Below are positions 1 through 10,719 of a stretch of DNA of 64,000 nt, in pieces. The notes beneath the pieces are model-generated. The model saw only the letters and a list, made by a program, of their open reading frames with translations, searched no databases and was not told the DNA's origin. Each line of letters starts with the position of its first letter. Position 1 is the stretch's first letter. The position numbers and the translations under genes were made by a program. This DNA comes from Macrocystis pyrifera (taxonomy: Eukaryota > Sar > Phaeophyceae > Laminariales > Laminariaceae): positions 4,083,495 to 4,147,494 of the forward strand of contig JASSKH010000030.1 in the NCBI GenBank assembly GCA_031763025.1, given 5' to 3'.

Positions 1-745
1 AGCGGAGAGCGTGGAAAGGCGCCCTCCCGGGGACTGGTTGCTCGCTCCTCAGGAAAGCGGCGGATCATAGAAAAAAAAAAATGGCAATCCCGATACGCTG
101 CAGCAATCAACTGTCTAGGAACGTACTCACGTACTGATGTACGCACTGCCGTACTGCTGTACATAGTGGATGGGTAAATTGGATGGGTCGGTGGGATACG
201 TGGGTGGGTCGATGGGTGGGGTGGTGAGTGGGTCGATGTATGATCAGCTCCCACTCGGAGTCGTCGACACCACCCGCTCGGCCTTTCGCGCCGGAGTGGA
301 TCGGCCAGGGAAACTCCGGAAGCTGAATTGTGGGCTAGTGTGGTCGTCGTCTCTCTCCCGCCCTCGGATCGCGTCAGGGGTTGCAGCCGCCTTAGGTGTT
401 GTACACTGAGGTTATAGCAAGTCTCTCTGGGAAGAATACTCGCTAACGACCACCCGGGCGTGCAAGATGTCGTTTGAGTCGAAACAATGGTATAGTAGTG
501 TGAAGACAACACCATCAACAGCAACATCATTGTCAATGACAACTCCCTCCCTCCCTCCCTCCCTCCTTCTCGGCTGACGACGCTTTTCACGCTGCTATGC
601 CGGGGTGTGTGTCGGTCTGCGCCTGCTTGTGTCTGCCTTTGCCTGTTTGTGCCTGTGTGTCTGTGTCTGTCTGTTCACGCGTTTGCCTGTGTGGTTGAAT
701 GCCACTTTGTCTGTGTTCGTGTCCATGATTATGTGTGCTGAGCAG
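1..745. other. 5' flank or intron of the LRR gene
   Basis: No exon here could be joined with confidence. An open stretch at about 245-330 contains LRKLN, which looks repeat-like, but its possible donor does not match the phase needed at 746. The rest is a GTGGGTGGG-type minisatellite (165-240), CCCT repeats (545-570) and a TGTGTCTGTC-type pyrimidine-rich stretch (600-720) that could serve as the tract before the acceptor at 745. Confidence 0.4.
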
Positions 746-2330
746 TCTGTTCAAGGTGATTCACGCTGGGGATGAGCAGCTTGGGAACGGAGACCTGGCG
801 TTGCTGGTCAGACGTTTCCCCGCCGTGAACGACCTCACCGTTCTAGCCGCCTCCAGGCTGACGAGCGCGTCGTATGAGGTGCTCGCCGAGGTGGGTCCAC
901 GGTTGCCCCCCCCCCCAAAAAAAAACACGCCTCGGCGCTTCGCGCTTCGCGCTTGGTGCAAGCAAGCAATGTCTGCGTGGTCCGTGAAAACCCGACTAGC
1001 TCCATTCCGGCATTGTCAAGATGCAAGGGTCTATGGTCATACGACTACGGTCATGCATGATAATGAGTACACCCCCCCCCCGCTCGCGCCGCTCGCGCCG
1101 AACACCTCACGGCTCTTCGCGCTTGGCGCAAGTAATGTCCGCCTGGTCGGTGAAAAACGACGTGCTCCGTCCCGGCATTGTACATAGTGATGCGAGAGTC
1201 TTTGGTCTCATACCTACGACCATGCATGGCACGTGTACCCCCCCCCCCCCCCCCTTCCACCCCTGCTGCTGCGTCCGCAGATCGGGCCGCAGCTGGTGTC
1301 GCTGGAGCTAGACAAGGCGCGCATTATCGACGCCGCCATTTTTCGAGACATGGTTCGGCGCTTTAAGAACATGAAGAGCCTCTCTCTCAACGGGACGTTT
1401 TACGTCAAGAGCCAGGCCATCAACGCGCTCGCGATGGCAGGTCGGCAGCTGCAGAAGGTAGGTGGTTGGGCGGTGGGATGTGGGGGGAATGGATCAGTGG
1501 GTGGGCAGGGTATGCGGAAGGCGGGTGGGTATGTAGGAGGAATGTGTCGGTGGATGGGCGGGGTGTGGGTTGGGTGATCGGGTGGGTAGACTGGCTGGGC
1601 GGGTGGGTGGGTGGGTGGGTGGGTGGGCGGGCGGGGGAGAGTGGAGGGTGGTTGGGTGGGTAGGCGGTCGGTAGAAGGGGAGGGGTTATGCTCGCTCCCA
1701 ACGCGTTATTCTTCTGTGTTCATTCTTTGTTCTGGTGTATATACTCTTCTTCAGGTTTCTCTGTGCGGGTTTCGGCAGCTGAAGGACGAGGACGTTCAAC
1801 TCCTGCTGGACTCCTGCCCCGCCCTCACCGAGCTCTCTGTGGCCGACTGCACCACGCTCGGTGCGCTCGTCCTGTTCTCGCGCCAGCTCTGCACCCTCGA
1901 TGTCTCGCGCTGCATCCACATCAGCGAGATGTCGCTCGAGATACCAGGTGCGTTTCGAGGCGTTTGTTGTACGAGTATTTTTTCTCTTTTTTTCGCGTAT
2001 GCGTTTTTTCGTCCATTTGCTTCTTGGCGTTTTCGCATTTTCCCGTTTTCGCATGTTCGTTTTTTCGCATTCTCAGTGGGTGTTGTTTTCCACCGCGTTG
2101 TTGCCACCTAGCTACCTGGTATTAAATACCCGATACCTGGGACGCAGCAATGGTACCTTCTTTTTCGCCGTATAGCAGGCTACCGTCAGGGTTGCGTGGC
2201 TCAGGTATTATGGTTCCTACAGACGAGGAAACTCAACGAGAATGGAAACCTAAAATGACAGTCTATAATTACATCATACTTCCTTGGGCTCTTGGTATTG
2301 TTTTCGTTCCCCTTCGCCCCTACTTTTCGG

Positions 2331-2363
<33 letters not shown>

Positions 2364-3051
2364 GTTTTATATGAACGGGAATGAAGCGATTTCTTCAAAA
2401 GAGTAGGGCGAACCGGAATAAAAACGACTCCAGGAACGAAGGGCGCTTTTTGCATCTGGTTTTCAATAAACTCTCTACTCGTACATATGTTTTTGTATTT
2501 ATTTATTTTTCGTTTTTCGGGGCCCTTTCAGCTAAAACAGCATAAAGGACATAGAAAAGGTGTTCGCGACCTGCCCCCGCCCCTTCTTCCCTACGTTAAC
2601 TATAGTACCCGTTATCCTCTTACCCCTCCCTTATAGACCAGACCTCGTACATATTTATTCCACACTGTGCCCCTTTTTCCCCTAGCTCATTGTGAATAGT
2701 GCTTATTCTCCCCTATTCCCTCCTTATACCCCCCCCCCCTCCCACCCACGCCTCCCACCTTCCCCCCGCTCGCACGCCTTCCAACACTGGTTTTACGTCG
2801 ACGCTAGCCCTAAAGCGGCTTGACGCAAACTGGTGCACCAAGCTCCCTGATTCGGCGGTCGAATCGCTCGTGGCCACGTGCTTGTCGCTAGAACACCTCG
2901 GGCTTAAGGGGTGCTCTGCGCTTGTCTTCCCGAGTCTTAGCTCGGCGAACCTGAAGAGCTTGGACCTGTCGCTCTGCGGAAAGCTGGTGAGCGTTGAGAT
3001 CGATCATCTATCAACGTGGGCCGTTGGCTGCTGTTGACAGGAGAGGGGCGA

Positions 3052-3104
<53 letters not shown>

Positions 3105-5599
3105 AAAGGATGAGGAACAAGAACAGGAGATGTAACCAATAAGAAAATAACACGGGGGAGAGGGAGTGGAAGGGGGGCTGTACTCATGCCATGGATGGCC
3201 ATAGTCGTATGACTCTAGACCCTCGCATCCCTACGATGCCGGGACGGAGCACGTCGGATTTGCACCGACTAGATAGATATTGCTTGCACCAAGTGCGAAG
3301 CGCTGTCTGGGGTTTGGCGAGTCGCGTGAAGGGTGGGCTTCATCCTACTAAGAGCCCCTTGTGAGGCGGACTTGCAATGGATGGCAGCGTCGAATGAGGG
3401 AGTGGGAGGGGGATGGTGGGTACTCATTTATAGCTCGCCTCAGCCTTTTGACCATTGCCCACGCACCCGTTTCGGGGGGGGGGGGGGGGGGGGGGGGGGC
3501 GCGGGGGGGGGCAGGAAGAGAGGAGAGAGAACCGGTACATGGACTGAGCTGCTGTTGATATCGTCGCTCGCGCGCTCTGTGAACGCATGTTGCTTGCCGT
3601 TGCCCTTCTCTGGATACAGTCTTTAATCTCTCGAAGGGGGCGTTCAGATAGAAGACGTGGCCACGACGACGAGGCTTTGGTTTAGAGCGAGTACTCAATG
3701 GTTGGTACAGACACCATAGTTGTCACAACGACAATGGGTTGGTAGAAGTGTAATTATTCGTATAATTACAATGGTTGTTGCAAGCACAATGGTTGGCACA
3801 ACGACAATAGCGTGGTACAAGTACAAATGGTTGTTGCAAGCACAATGGTTGGCACAACCACAACAGCGTGGTACAAGTATAGTGGTTAGTTCGATTACAA
3901 TGATTGGTACAAGCACAACGGTTGGCACAACCGCAAGGGGCTTGGTACAAGCACAGTGATCACAGTTGAACCAGCTACATTGGTTGGTTGGAGAAAAAAC
4001 GCCCCTGTGCTGAAAGTATGTCCTTCCCCCCCCCAAACCTTCCCCGCTCCTCGTCCCCCTCCTTTCTCCCCGCATCCCCCCCTCCTTGCCTTCCCCCCCC
4101 ATCGCCTCCCTTTTCCGCCTTCTTTTATTCTCACCCCCGTCTTTGCCTCGTCTGTGCCTGCCTGGGTGCCTGCCATTCCGTGTCTGCTTACCCTCCTACG
4201 TATATGTCTGCCTTGTCTGTCCGTGGTACGTGGTGCGCGTGTGTGATCGGAACGGTCCTCGTTGTTGTATTTCCTTGTGGTGCGGTGGTGCGTATGCGTG
4301 TGCGTGTGTGTGGCCGGAACCGTCCTCGCTGTTGTTTTTTTTATCGCGGCGCGACGCGTCTCAGACGACGTGCAGCATATCGTGCCAGTCGCTGACGGAG
4401 CTGAAGGTGGCCATGTGCATGGGGCTTAACTCGCTCACCCTCGACTTACCCGTGATGACCTCGCTCGACCTGAGCATGCTGGGCTTGCGAAACCTGACCC
4501 TGAACTGCACGAAGCTGGTCTACGCCAATCTCCGCGGGAGTTACAAGCTAGCCTCGGCGGTGAGCGCCTGTGAACAGCCCCCGCTCGGTGCTTCGTGCTC
4601 CGTGTGTGATACCCGACATGTATATTACCACCACCGATCATTTTCCGGACGCAGAACTCCATGGCGATCCCCCGCCGCCCACCCGCTTACGTTTAGGTTT
4701 ACTTTCCGCATAGCCTGCCCTGTGGTGGAGGAGATGAGGAAAATAGACGAATGTGATATGGAGAGTTTTAGAACATTACAGTAGATGATACCAGAGAAAC
4801 GTGGCCACAAAAGGCAGAACAGGACGGGGACAAGGTAGACAAAAGGTTTTTGTTGGCGTATATGGAAAACACGAAATGAGCCCCCAAATGTTGGAGGTGT
4901 CTCCAATAGGAGTAGGGGCGGTGCTCCGTCTCGAAAGGGATGTGTGGTCAATGGTCAAATTACTGAGGCAAGCAAGCAATGAGTAGGCCCCTCCCCCCTC
5001 CCTCCACCCGCTCGCCCTACCCCGCCCCCCCCCCCCCCCCCCTATACGGTATGCCTTACTTTCCGCACTGCCCCCCCCCTCCCCCCCCCTCAACCCGCTC
5101 GCCTTGTCACAAATAATTGAAGCTGTTATCCATGTGCAAGTCGGCCTCACAAGCGGTTCTTAGTAGGATGCAGCTCACCCTTCATGCGGCCTCGCCGAAC
5201 ACCTCACGGCGCTTCGCGCTTGGTGCAAGAAATGTCTGCCTGGTCGGTGAAAACCCGACGTGCTCCGTCCCGGCATTGTAAGGATGCGAGGGTCCATAGT
5301 CATACGACTACGGCCATGCATGATATCGAGTACATCCCCCCCCCCTCCTTCCACCCGCTCGCTCTATCCCCTCCCCCCTTTACGGTACGCCTTACTTTCT
5401 GCACTGCCTCCCCCCCCCCCCCCCCGTCAACCCGCACTCCTTGTCACAAACCCAGAACATTCAAAGCCGCTGTCCGGGACTGAGCATGGTGGACCTGTGC
5501 GGCACGAGCATAAACCCAGAGGCATTTGCGCGGTCGGACGGGGAGGGGGAAGGGGACGTTATTCAGGGAGGCGCACCTCTTCCGTGGCATACGTACTGA
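746..5599 (+). CDS. Leucine-rich-repeat protein, AMN1/F-box-LRR style (5' partial)
   Basis: Six exons join in one frame: 746-890, 1281-1457, 1755-1947, 2808-2986, 4365-4559 and 5456-5599 (TGA). All introns are GT..AG and all phases match. The visible product is 343 residues and lacks its start. It is a run of Cys-type LRR units, with segments such as LTELSVADC, LCTLDVSRC, LKRLDANWC, LEHLGLKGC and LKSLDLSLC. This subtype is typical of F-box/LRR and AMN1-like proteins that bind partners through the solenoid, often in SCF ubiquitin ligases. No F-box is visible, and it may lie upstream of the window. The last exon is only 48 codons and reads through ...VDLCGTSINPEAF to a hydrophilic tail. Family is confident; the ubiquitin link is inference. 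Two SC repeats with poly(C) tails sit in the first intron, the second ending 27 bases before the acceptor. Confidence 0.85.
927..1080 (+). repeat. SC-A retroposon copy, sense, poly(C) tail
   Basis: It begins near a GCGCTTCGCGCTTGGTGCAAGC block and ends in ATAATGAGTAC plus a C run. Shared landmarks of the family in this orientation are GTCTGCCTGGTCGGTGAAAA, CCCGACGTGCTCCGTCCCGG, GGGATGCGAGGGTCTATGGT and CATACGACTACGGCCATGCA. Copies differ in how much of the other end is present, while the tail end is retained. It lies in the first intron of the LRR gene. Confidence 0.8.
1097..1253 (+). repeat. SC-A copy, sense; tail abuts splice acceptor
   Basis: Second tandem SC-A in the same intron. It ends in a GTGTAC plus long C run (to 1253), which forms the pyrimidine tract of the acceptor at 1279-1280. 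Confidence 0.8.
1458..1700 (+). repeat. G-rich minisatellite
   Basis: Degenerate GGTGGGTGGGC repeats begin immediately after the donor at 1458 and run through the first 240 bases of the intron. The strand is potentially quadruplex forming. Confidence 0.7.
1948..2807 (+). other. Intron 3 of the LRR gene
   Basis: T-rich start, a pure G30 run at 2333-2362, an unrecognised AT-rich middle and a C-rich 3' part (2728-2770). No coding exon seen. Confidence 0.6.
3054..3103 (+). repeat. Uninterrupted G50 homopolymer
   Basis: Fifty consecutive G starting 67 bases after the donor at 2987. It sits on the poly(G) side of the antisense SC-A copy at 3180, separated by about 75 bases of purine-rich sequence. 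Confidence 0.9.
3180..3402 (-). repeat. SC-A copy, antisense
   Basis: Begins GTACTCATGCCATGGATGGC and runs through the GGGACGGAGCACGTCGG landmark to GACTTGCAATGGATGGCAGC. It lies in intron 4 of the LRR gene. Confidence 0.75.
3420..3498 (-). repeat. SC-B copy, antisense
   Basis: GTACTCATT followed by the CCTTTTGACCATTGCCCACG landmark of subfamily B, ending near a 24-base G run. Confidence 0.6.
3705..3960. repeat. Tandem repeat, about 60 bp unit
   Basis: Roughly three degenerate copies of a unit containing GCAAGCACAATGGTTGGCAC and GCGTGGTACAAG. It is intronic. Confidence 0.75.
4795..5030 (+). repeat. SC-B copy, sense, long form
   Basis: Starts near GTGGCCACAAAAGGCAGAAC and contains GTGCTCCGTCTCGAAAGGG and GTGGTCAATGGTCAAATTAC. 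Ends in CAATGAGTAG plus C-rich tail. The same order is seen at 22785, so this is a longer subfamily B member. Confidence 0.7.
5121..5351 (+). repeat. SC-A copy, sense
   Basis: Long copy including GGTTCTTAGTAGGATGCAGC and the core, ending GAGTACATCCCC. It is followed by more C tracts (5410-5425) before the acceptor at 5455 of the last LRR exon. Confidence 0.8.
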
Positions 5600-5635
5600 G
5601 CAAGGGTGTGGTTCGTAGGGTATTGTATTATACTG

Positions 5636-5890
5636 TGAGGGTACCCGGGTGCCTACCCGAGTATGTCAGGGGTACCGGTGTACCTATTCGAGTTCATATG
5701 AGGTACCCGGGTACCAACCCGAGTATGTCTGGGGGTACCCGGGTACCAACCCGAGTATGTCTGGGGTACCCAGATACCAACCCGAGTGTGTCTGGGGTAC
5801 CCGGATACCAACCCGAGTGTGTCTGGGGTACCCGGATACCAACCCGAGTGTGTCTGAGGGTACCCGGGTGCCTATCCGAGTATGGCCCAA
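5636..5890 (+). repeat. 31-bp tandem repeat with KpnI-like core
   Basis: About eight units containing GGGTACCCGGATACCAACC followed by CGAGTGTGTCTG. The array starts some 40 bases after the LRR stop codon. Units differ by a few substitutions and there are no unique spacers, so it is a minisatellite, not CRISPR. Confidence 0.85.
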
Positions 5891-6082
5891 ACTACCAGGT
5901 TTTGTACCCGGTTATATATGCCATAATGTGTACCCTACTAGACATACCCTTGGTACTGAGCAGGTAGCGCTTTTATAGGTTTTTGTTATGGGTAAAGGCG
6001 AAGGCGTAGGCGAAACGGGTGTGTCGGGGAGTTTTTTTACCTCGCAGCAGGAGGCGGAAAGGGGTGTGCTATAATAAGAGGA

Positions 6083-6265
6083 GTGCTTGCTTTACTTTTT
6101 CTCTGTGGTTCAGTCGTCGTTGCACCTGTAGCGATCGTTGCCGAGGAGTACTATTCTGTCCGCAAATGTACGGACGGTTTGGGGATTCATGTTTATTCCC
6201 AAACAGTGCTTACATTTCCGGACAGGCTGGCGTACGACAGTCCGCTGGCTGGCTGGATTTTGGGG
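6083..6265 (+). CDS. Possible secreted small protein, first exon (unrecognised)
   Basis: An open frame starts with a hydrophobic stretch (LALLFLCGSVVVAPVAIVA) resembling a signal peptide, followed by EEYYSVRKC. It ends at a GTGAGT donor-like site near 6265. Later fragments (6412-6475 LLDNDYYEGTY; 6556-6640 IIPIWRLKFVPSDGYIP) look protein-like but could not be joined cleanly. No family recognised. The initiator in this frame is non-ATG, so an upstream exon or another start would be needed. Confidence 0.25.
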
Positions 6266-7239
6266 TGAGTGAGGACGACGCCCCCCCTCGCCGTGCCGTG
6301 TCCATTGTCGCCTGACCCCAGGGAGCTAGGTGTTATCGCTACCCGACGGGGCTTGAGATGTAGTCGGCAACAAAACACCAACCACGTGACTATTGTTTCA
6401 GGAAGCGAGATGGATTCTGCTCGACAACGACTACTACGAGGGAACATACATATTGATATTTTAAACAGTAACCAGAACCGAATATGGTTAGTTGACATAG
6501 GGGAATATTCGCACGGTTTTTGGGTATATTACGCTCTTGTTGCTGTGCCTCCCCGTAGTAGGAGGTGGCCGTCGAACTGCCCGGCAATATCATCCCCATT
6601 TGGAGGCTGAAATTTGTACCAAGCGATGGTTATATTCCCGGTTAGAATACTAAACGGTGACTATCTTACTGGCCAGAATGGCACCTGGTGTGCTACTACA
6701 GCTGGTAGTAATGTTGGCGTTATGGTAGCGTACCCTCTTGTTTGTCTTATTTAGTCTGCCGTACCTTGTACCACAGATGGAATACCTGTCCAGAGAGCGA
6801 TGGCTATAGGCATCCTCACCCGGACTCGTGTAATACAGAAATAAATGTTGGTTCGCTGCAGGTTGCTAGTGTTTACTTTTTAGTTCCTTTTGAACATATA
6901 TATGCATTTTGTTTAGCGGGCAGACGTGATGGATGGGAACGTGTTCGTTCTTCGTGAGAGTTTCATTGTTGTTTTTTTTTTCTGGTCATGGGATGTTTTT
7001 GCTTTTTGATTGTTGCAAGGTCACACGGATGGATGGGACGTGGTTTGGTTCCGAGTGTACGGTGTGTTACATGAGCGCAATAATGATGCCCGTTGTTCAA
7101 ATAGTACCAGGTATGAACGATTTAAAGTTTTGATCGTCCGCAAGTGCGTGCGCATTGCGCCCTCCCTTTCTTGCGCGATGAAGATAATAGGTAGGCGTTG
7201 AAGTTTATCCCTTTTTCGACCCAGGTACAGTATACAGGT

Positions 7240-7560
7240 AATAATCGTACGTCGTACCTAGCAACCAAACAATTGATACCGCGTATATCGTCAAGAGCGT
7301 TGAGTTCGCACAGGGAGGGGTGCGATCGGTTTTCAGGGCGCGATTTTTCCAGAACGGGAAGGTTAAGGTTGCCAATACCGAATAACAACGTGTTTTCGGT
7401 AAGATCTGGTCGAGAGCCTTCCGAAAACACCTACCTTGTTGTTCGGTATTGGCAACATTAACCTTCCCCGCCGTTCTGGAAAAATCGAGCGCTGAAAAAT
7501 GATCAACATCCCTGTGCGCGAACTCAACGTCCTTCACGTGTATCTGAAGATAGACGACAT
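7240..7560. repeat. Long imperfect inverted repeat (foldback)
   Basis: Left arm around 7295-7405 and right arm around 7425-7535 are near-complementary; for example GGTTGCCAATACCGAATAAC on the left pairs with TTGTTCGGTATTGGCAAC on the right. The outer parts (GAGTTCGCACAGGGAGG and CCTGTGCGCGAACTC) also pair. It ends next to an M1 MITE. Confidence 0.8.
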
Positions 7561-7566
7561 ACCTGG

Positions 7567-7675
7567 TATTACAGGGGTCCATAGTTAACGGGACCAAATT
7601 TTGTTAGTAAAAATAGGCAAATATATATGTTTTTATGTACACCATAGGTCCTGTTAACTATGGACCCCCGTAATA
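7567..7675. repeat. M1 MITE copy (TTAAC subtype)
   Basis: About 110 bp palindrome with TATTACAGGGGTCCATAG at one end and its complement at the other; arms carry AGTTAACGGGACC. Nested copies elsewhere show that the element is bounded by TTACGGGGG ends and a duplicated TA. Confidence 0.85.
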
Positions 7676-8027
7676 GTAAGTATCATACCTCGGGTAGATA
7701 AGATGCGGTCTTAACAACCAGGTATTAAATAGTAACTGCTGTGCATTAATACATAGTGGGAGCGCTCAGCAGTTTCACTGCTGCTGCTGCTGTCTTCTCG
7801 TCTGTACGCGTGCCGGACATCTCGCGTTGTACTTCCGGGCATGTCCCCTAACTCAGCCTATTAATAGCAGCCCGGGGTGCTTCCTACATGCGATGCTGAC
7901 GCTGTGATCGTCACCCCCCCCCCCCCCATTTTCGACAACCCCCCCGCTTCCCAAAGTTAGGGGTGGTCGAGAAAGACACGAGAAAATACTGAAACGCATT
8001 CGTAGCTTCTGGGTTCTCCGGGTCGTT

Positions 8028-8241
8028 AGGGCCCATCTTAACGGGGACTTTCGGCTCTTTCAATTTGACTTGATTATTTTTTTTCTAATTTAGTTTAAGG
8101 GCCCATCTTATCGAGGACTTTCGGTTCTTTCAATTTGACTTGATTTTTTTTTTTCTAATTTAATTTACGTTTTTCAAAATTTATAAAAACCAATTTGCAT
8201 CTGACTGAACGAAATTTAGTGTTCCCCGTTAAGATGGGCTC
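8028..8241. repeat. Small inverted-repeat element with duplicated left end
   Basis: GGGCCCATCTTAACGGGGAC at 8030 is inverted at 8220-8241 (GTTCCCCGTTAAGATGGGC). The left end, about 70 bp including CTTTCAATTTGACTTGATT, is tandemly duplicated (8028-8098 and 8099-8165). Non-coding and AT-rich inside. Confidence 0.75.
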
Positions 8242-8283
8242 TTATAAAATAAAAAAATAAAAAACAAGAAGAAAAAAACTCGA

Positions 8284-8447
8284 CTACGTAAAATAAAGCG
8301 CCTGGAACCACATAATCAAATCAGCGACGAGGTCTGCCCCGAAGGACGACACGAAAAGTGCTGTCGCTTTGATACACTCACGGAGGAGGTGCACCAGGGA
8401 GCTCATATCTGCCCTGCCAAATTTTGGCTCGATGGAAACGGTCGGAG
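8284..8447 (-). CDS. Orphan terminal exon, minus strand (unrecognised)
   Basis: A minus-strand acceptor TTCTTCTGCTCTAG precedes 53 codons and TAG. The product has an amphipathic look (SSLVHLLRECIKATALFV, then SFGADLVADLIMWF). Two bases before the first full codon mean the previous exon ends in phase 1. Upstream exons were not resolved; the open frame at 9176-9436 is one candidate. No family recognised. Confidence 0.4.
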
Positions 8448-8679
8448 CTAGAGCAGAAGAACGAAAAACCCTTGTGAAAAAAACGGCGGCAGACATGATT
8501 CCAGTGTCTTGGTTGTCGGGACTTTTTGTGTGTGTTTTGTACACGTTTTGGGCAGGTGCAGGTGGGCAGTGCAACAGAGGTGGGGACAACCCCCTTCATT
8601 TTTCAATATATCCTACATCATCCCGGTATTAAAACGCCATATAAAAAAAGTGGAAAACCTTGAAACATTGGTGCAACAG

Positions 8680-8785
8680 TTCAGGTCAATGAGGATGACT
8701 ATAACATTGGGGACTCACTCAAGATTTTTGGTAAGGAATGCTTGACCCCACGTACGTGTAAAAAAATTGTAGAAATTACCGCCTC
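8680..8785 (+). repeat. Inverted partner of the HEATR6-like upstream region
   Basis: AATGAGGATGACTATAACAT, GGGGACTCAC and CCCCACGTACGTGTAAAAA occur here in the same order as in the reverse complement of 16210-16310. The copies are diverged but collinear over about 100 bp. Confidence 0.7.
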
Positions 8786-8820
8786 TGGTATTTTACGAAA
8801 CCCCAGATTCCGGCACACAG

Positions 8821-8931
8821 ATGGTGCCGGACACAGCGCAGCAGGACACCGCAGAGCCCACAAAGGGTCAGGAACTATCCAGCACCACGGAGGCGACGTC
8901 GTGCACGAAGATTTTTTGGAAATCGTTCAAG
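8821..8931 (+). CDS. Orphan exon, possible gene start (unrecognised)
   Basis: ATG at 8821 opens 37 codons (MVPDTAQQDTAEPTKGQEL... ending KIFWKSFK) to a GTGAGC donor at 8932, phase 0. The frame is also open upstream from about 8772. Ser/Thr/Glu-rich and hydrophilic, with no recognisable domain. Possible later exons are 10040-10132 and 10409-10498. Confidence 0.4.
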
Positions 8932-9175
8932 GTGAGCGGAGAAAATAGAAAAAAACTACGTCGGCCTCGAAAGCGGTGATGCAGCATGGCTTGGACGTCA
9001 GGCCACCGCCCTCGTCCCTTTGAGGTTCCCGTTCGCCGTTTCTTCTTGGGTGTGACAGCCAGCTTACTGCTGAATGTGCTCCAACCATTTTTTCGGCGAA
9101 TGACTGCAACCAAGACGTGGATGTTGTCCGAGATGTAGCAAGATTGTTCAAAATCGTAACTTTCCGCATGTTCAA

Positions 9176-9436
9176 CTACAACAGCAGTACAATCTCAGCA
9201 TCGAGTACTCGTAACTCGTGCGAGTTCAGTGTGGACGACTGCTGTAGTACGACCAGGTATATGTATGTACTGATGAGATTGTAGGCCGTCATCCTCATGT
9301 CTCTACGGAAGAAATCCAACCGCAGCAGCAGCTGAAGGGCACTTCGAGGTTGTGGTTGGCGTGTTAATGTACATCGCGACGTTGCAGTCAGTGTGTCGAT
9401 CCACGACTCGACCGGCAAATTGCTCGTGATTATCAC
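9176..9436 (-). CDS. Possible exon, minus strand (unrecognised)
   Basis: Open frame of 86 codons with a credible stretch (SALQLLLRLDFFRRDMRMTA). A donor-like GTACAT follows NLIS. It could precede the 8284-8447 exon. Weak support. Confidence 0.25.
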   Translation of the reverse strand: MIITSNLPVESWIDTLTATSRCTLTRQPQPRSALQLLLRLDFFRRDMRMTAYNLISTYIYLVVLQQSSTLNSHELRVLDAEIVLLL

Positions 9437-9659
9437 ATATCAGATATCCTACATACCGGGCTGGAGATAACTTGGGCGCGAGACGATGGAGTCACCATCG
9501 AAGGTTGGGATGGGATGAGACGAACCATGGAGAGACCTGAGCTCGATGCGGCCACACTGGGGGAAGGCAAAGAAGGGGGTCGGCACTCCGTTCTGGTGAC
9601 GTGCGTTTAGAGACAGTGAGTGTCGTGTGTATCGATAGGTCGACTGCAACTTTTCACAC

Positions 9660-9960
9660 CTCGGACAGATCGTGATCTATGTACAGCAGTAGATCATCTA
9701 TCTACCGTTAGTAGTTCCTCATCTTCCGTCGTGATAGGTTTTGCAGGATCTGTATTGCACAGACCCAGCCCAGGAAACATGTGCTGCTTCGTTCATATGT
9801 TATGGTTCGGGCCCAGCTACATGAGGTAGATATTACAGGATCGGTAATAGATCTGCCTTGAAAGAACTAGAGTATATCATCAACTGGGAATCGATGATCT
9901 GTCCGAGGCGCGCAAGGTTTGGTTTATGGTGGAGTCAAGACCCACTGATCCGCGCCTGCA
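9660..9960. repeat. Duplicated module, copy 1
   Basis: Shares the order CGGACAGATC, TAGATNATCTA, a GATCTGTA...CAGGAAA block and GGAATCGATGATCTGTCCGA with 15005-15270, with many substitutions. Function unknown. Confidence 0.5.
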
Positions 9961-10039
9961 CGTAACGTTGCAAAACGTTTTGTCAAATTAAGATAAACTC
10001 CTTCAATATCGCTCACGCTATGATCACAGTACGCTGCAG

Positions 10040-10132
10040 AAACCGACGAAGCGAAGTGCATGGTTCAACAGGACGGCGGGGACGACGGGGTCAGCGAGGA
10101 CGACGGGGTCAGCGAGGACAGCGGGGTCAGAG
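10040..10132 (+). CDS. Possible acidic exon (unrecognised)
   Basis: After a GCTGCAG acceptor the frame reads TDEAKCMVQQDGGDDGVSED followed by an imperfect repeat of the last residues, then a GTTAGT donor. Internal 18-base repeats encode GVSED. It may belong with 8821-8931. Confidence 0.3.
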
Positions 10133-10408
10133 GTTAGTCGTGATACACAATCTGTGATCCGGGAAGAGATTTGACCATCGAAGGACTGCGCGCAACGTCG
10201 TAGGTTGCAAAGTCTGAATCTCACGGGGGCATGCTAACCGTAACCTCTACGATTGACAAACGTACGTCGAAATGCCTCTATATTCTCAATGGCGGAGATG
10301 CAACCCCTTCGTTACTTCTTGATGTTTTTCCATGCAGATACTTACTATCGACGACGATGAATAAATAGAAGAGGGAGAAGAGTACGTGCAGCCCCTGCCG
10401 AACTGCAG

Positions 10409-10498
10409 GGCGCCCCTTGGGATGGTTGGGAACCGGAGACGGGGACGGAAGCGTCGGAAGGCAGTCCGGATGATCGAGAGGGGAAGGCGCACACGAAG
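10409..10498 (+). CDS. Possible exon, 30 codons (unrecognised)
   Basis: An AACTGCAG acceptor, then GAPWDGWEPETGTEASEG and on to KAHTK, then a GTACCG donor, phase 0 on both sides. Hydrophilic, no domain. Confidence 0.3.
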
Positions 10499-10719
10499 GT
10501 ACCGTAGTACGCTAGTGGACGCCTCAGGGGGCGTGATTTTCTTTCGAGCTTGTGATATTCCGAGCCTGAAAAGGCGACCCGGGGCGTTTACCATGCGGTC
10601 GGGGCGTAGTTTGGAAGCAATACGCGTAGTGGTATGCTGCATTATGCCAGCGGGTGCGGTATAGTGGCAGCACATCCAGCGGACGAAACACAGCTACAAA
10701 AAGAAAGTAAGGCCGCCAC

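Noticed and set aside
746-1311. Repeated ORFs containing MHDNEYTPPP or SAWSVKTRRAPSRHC
   Set aside because: These peptides recur wherever an SC-A copy lies; they are translations of the repeat and show no coding constraint.
2333-3103. G30 and G50 runs as assembly padding
   Set aside because: They could be length-inaccurate, but they occur next to SC copies throughout the window, so the tracts themselves are real features; only the exact lengths are doubtful.
5636-5890. CRISPR-like appearance of regularly spaced repeats
   Set aside because: Units are contiguous with no unique spacers, in an intron-bearing eukaryotic context.
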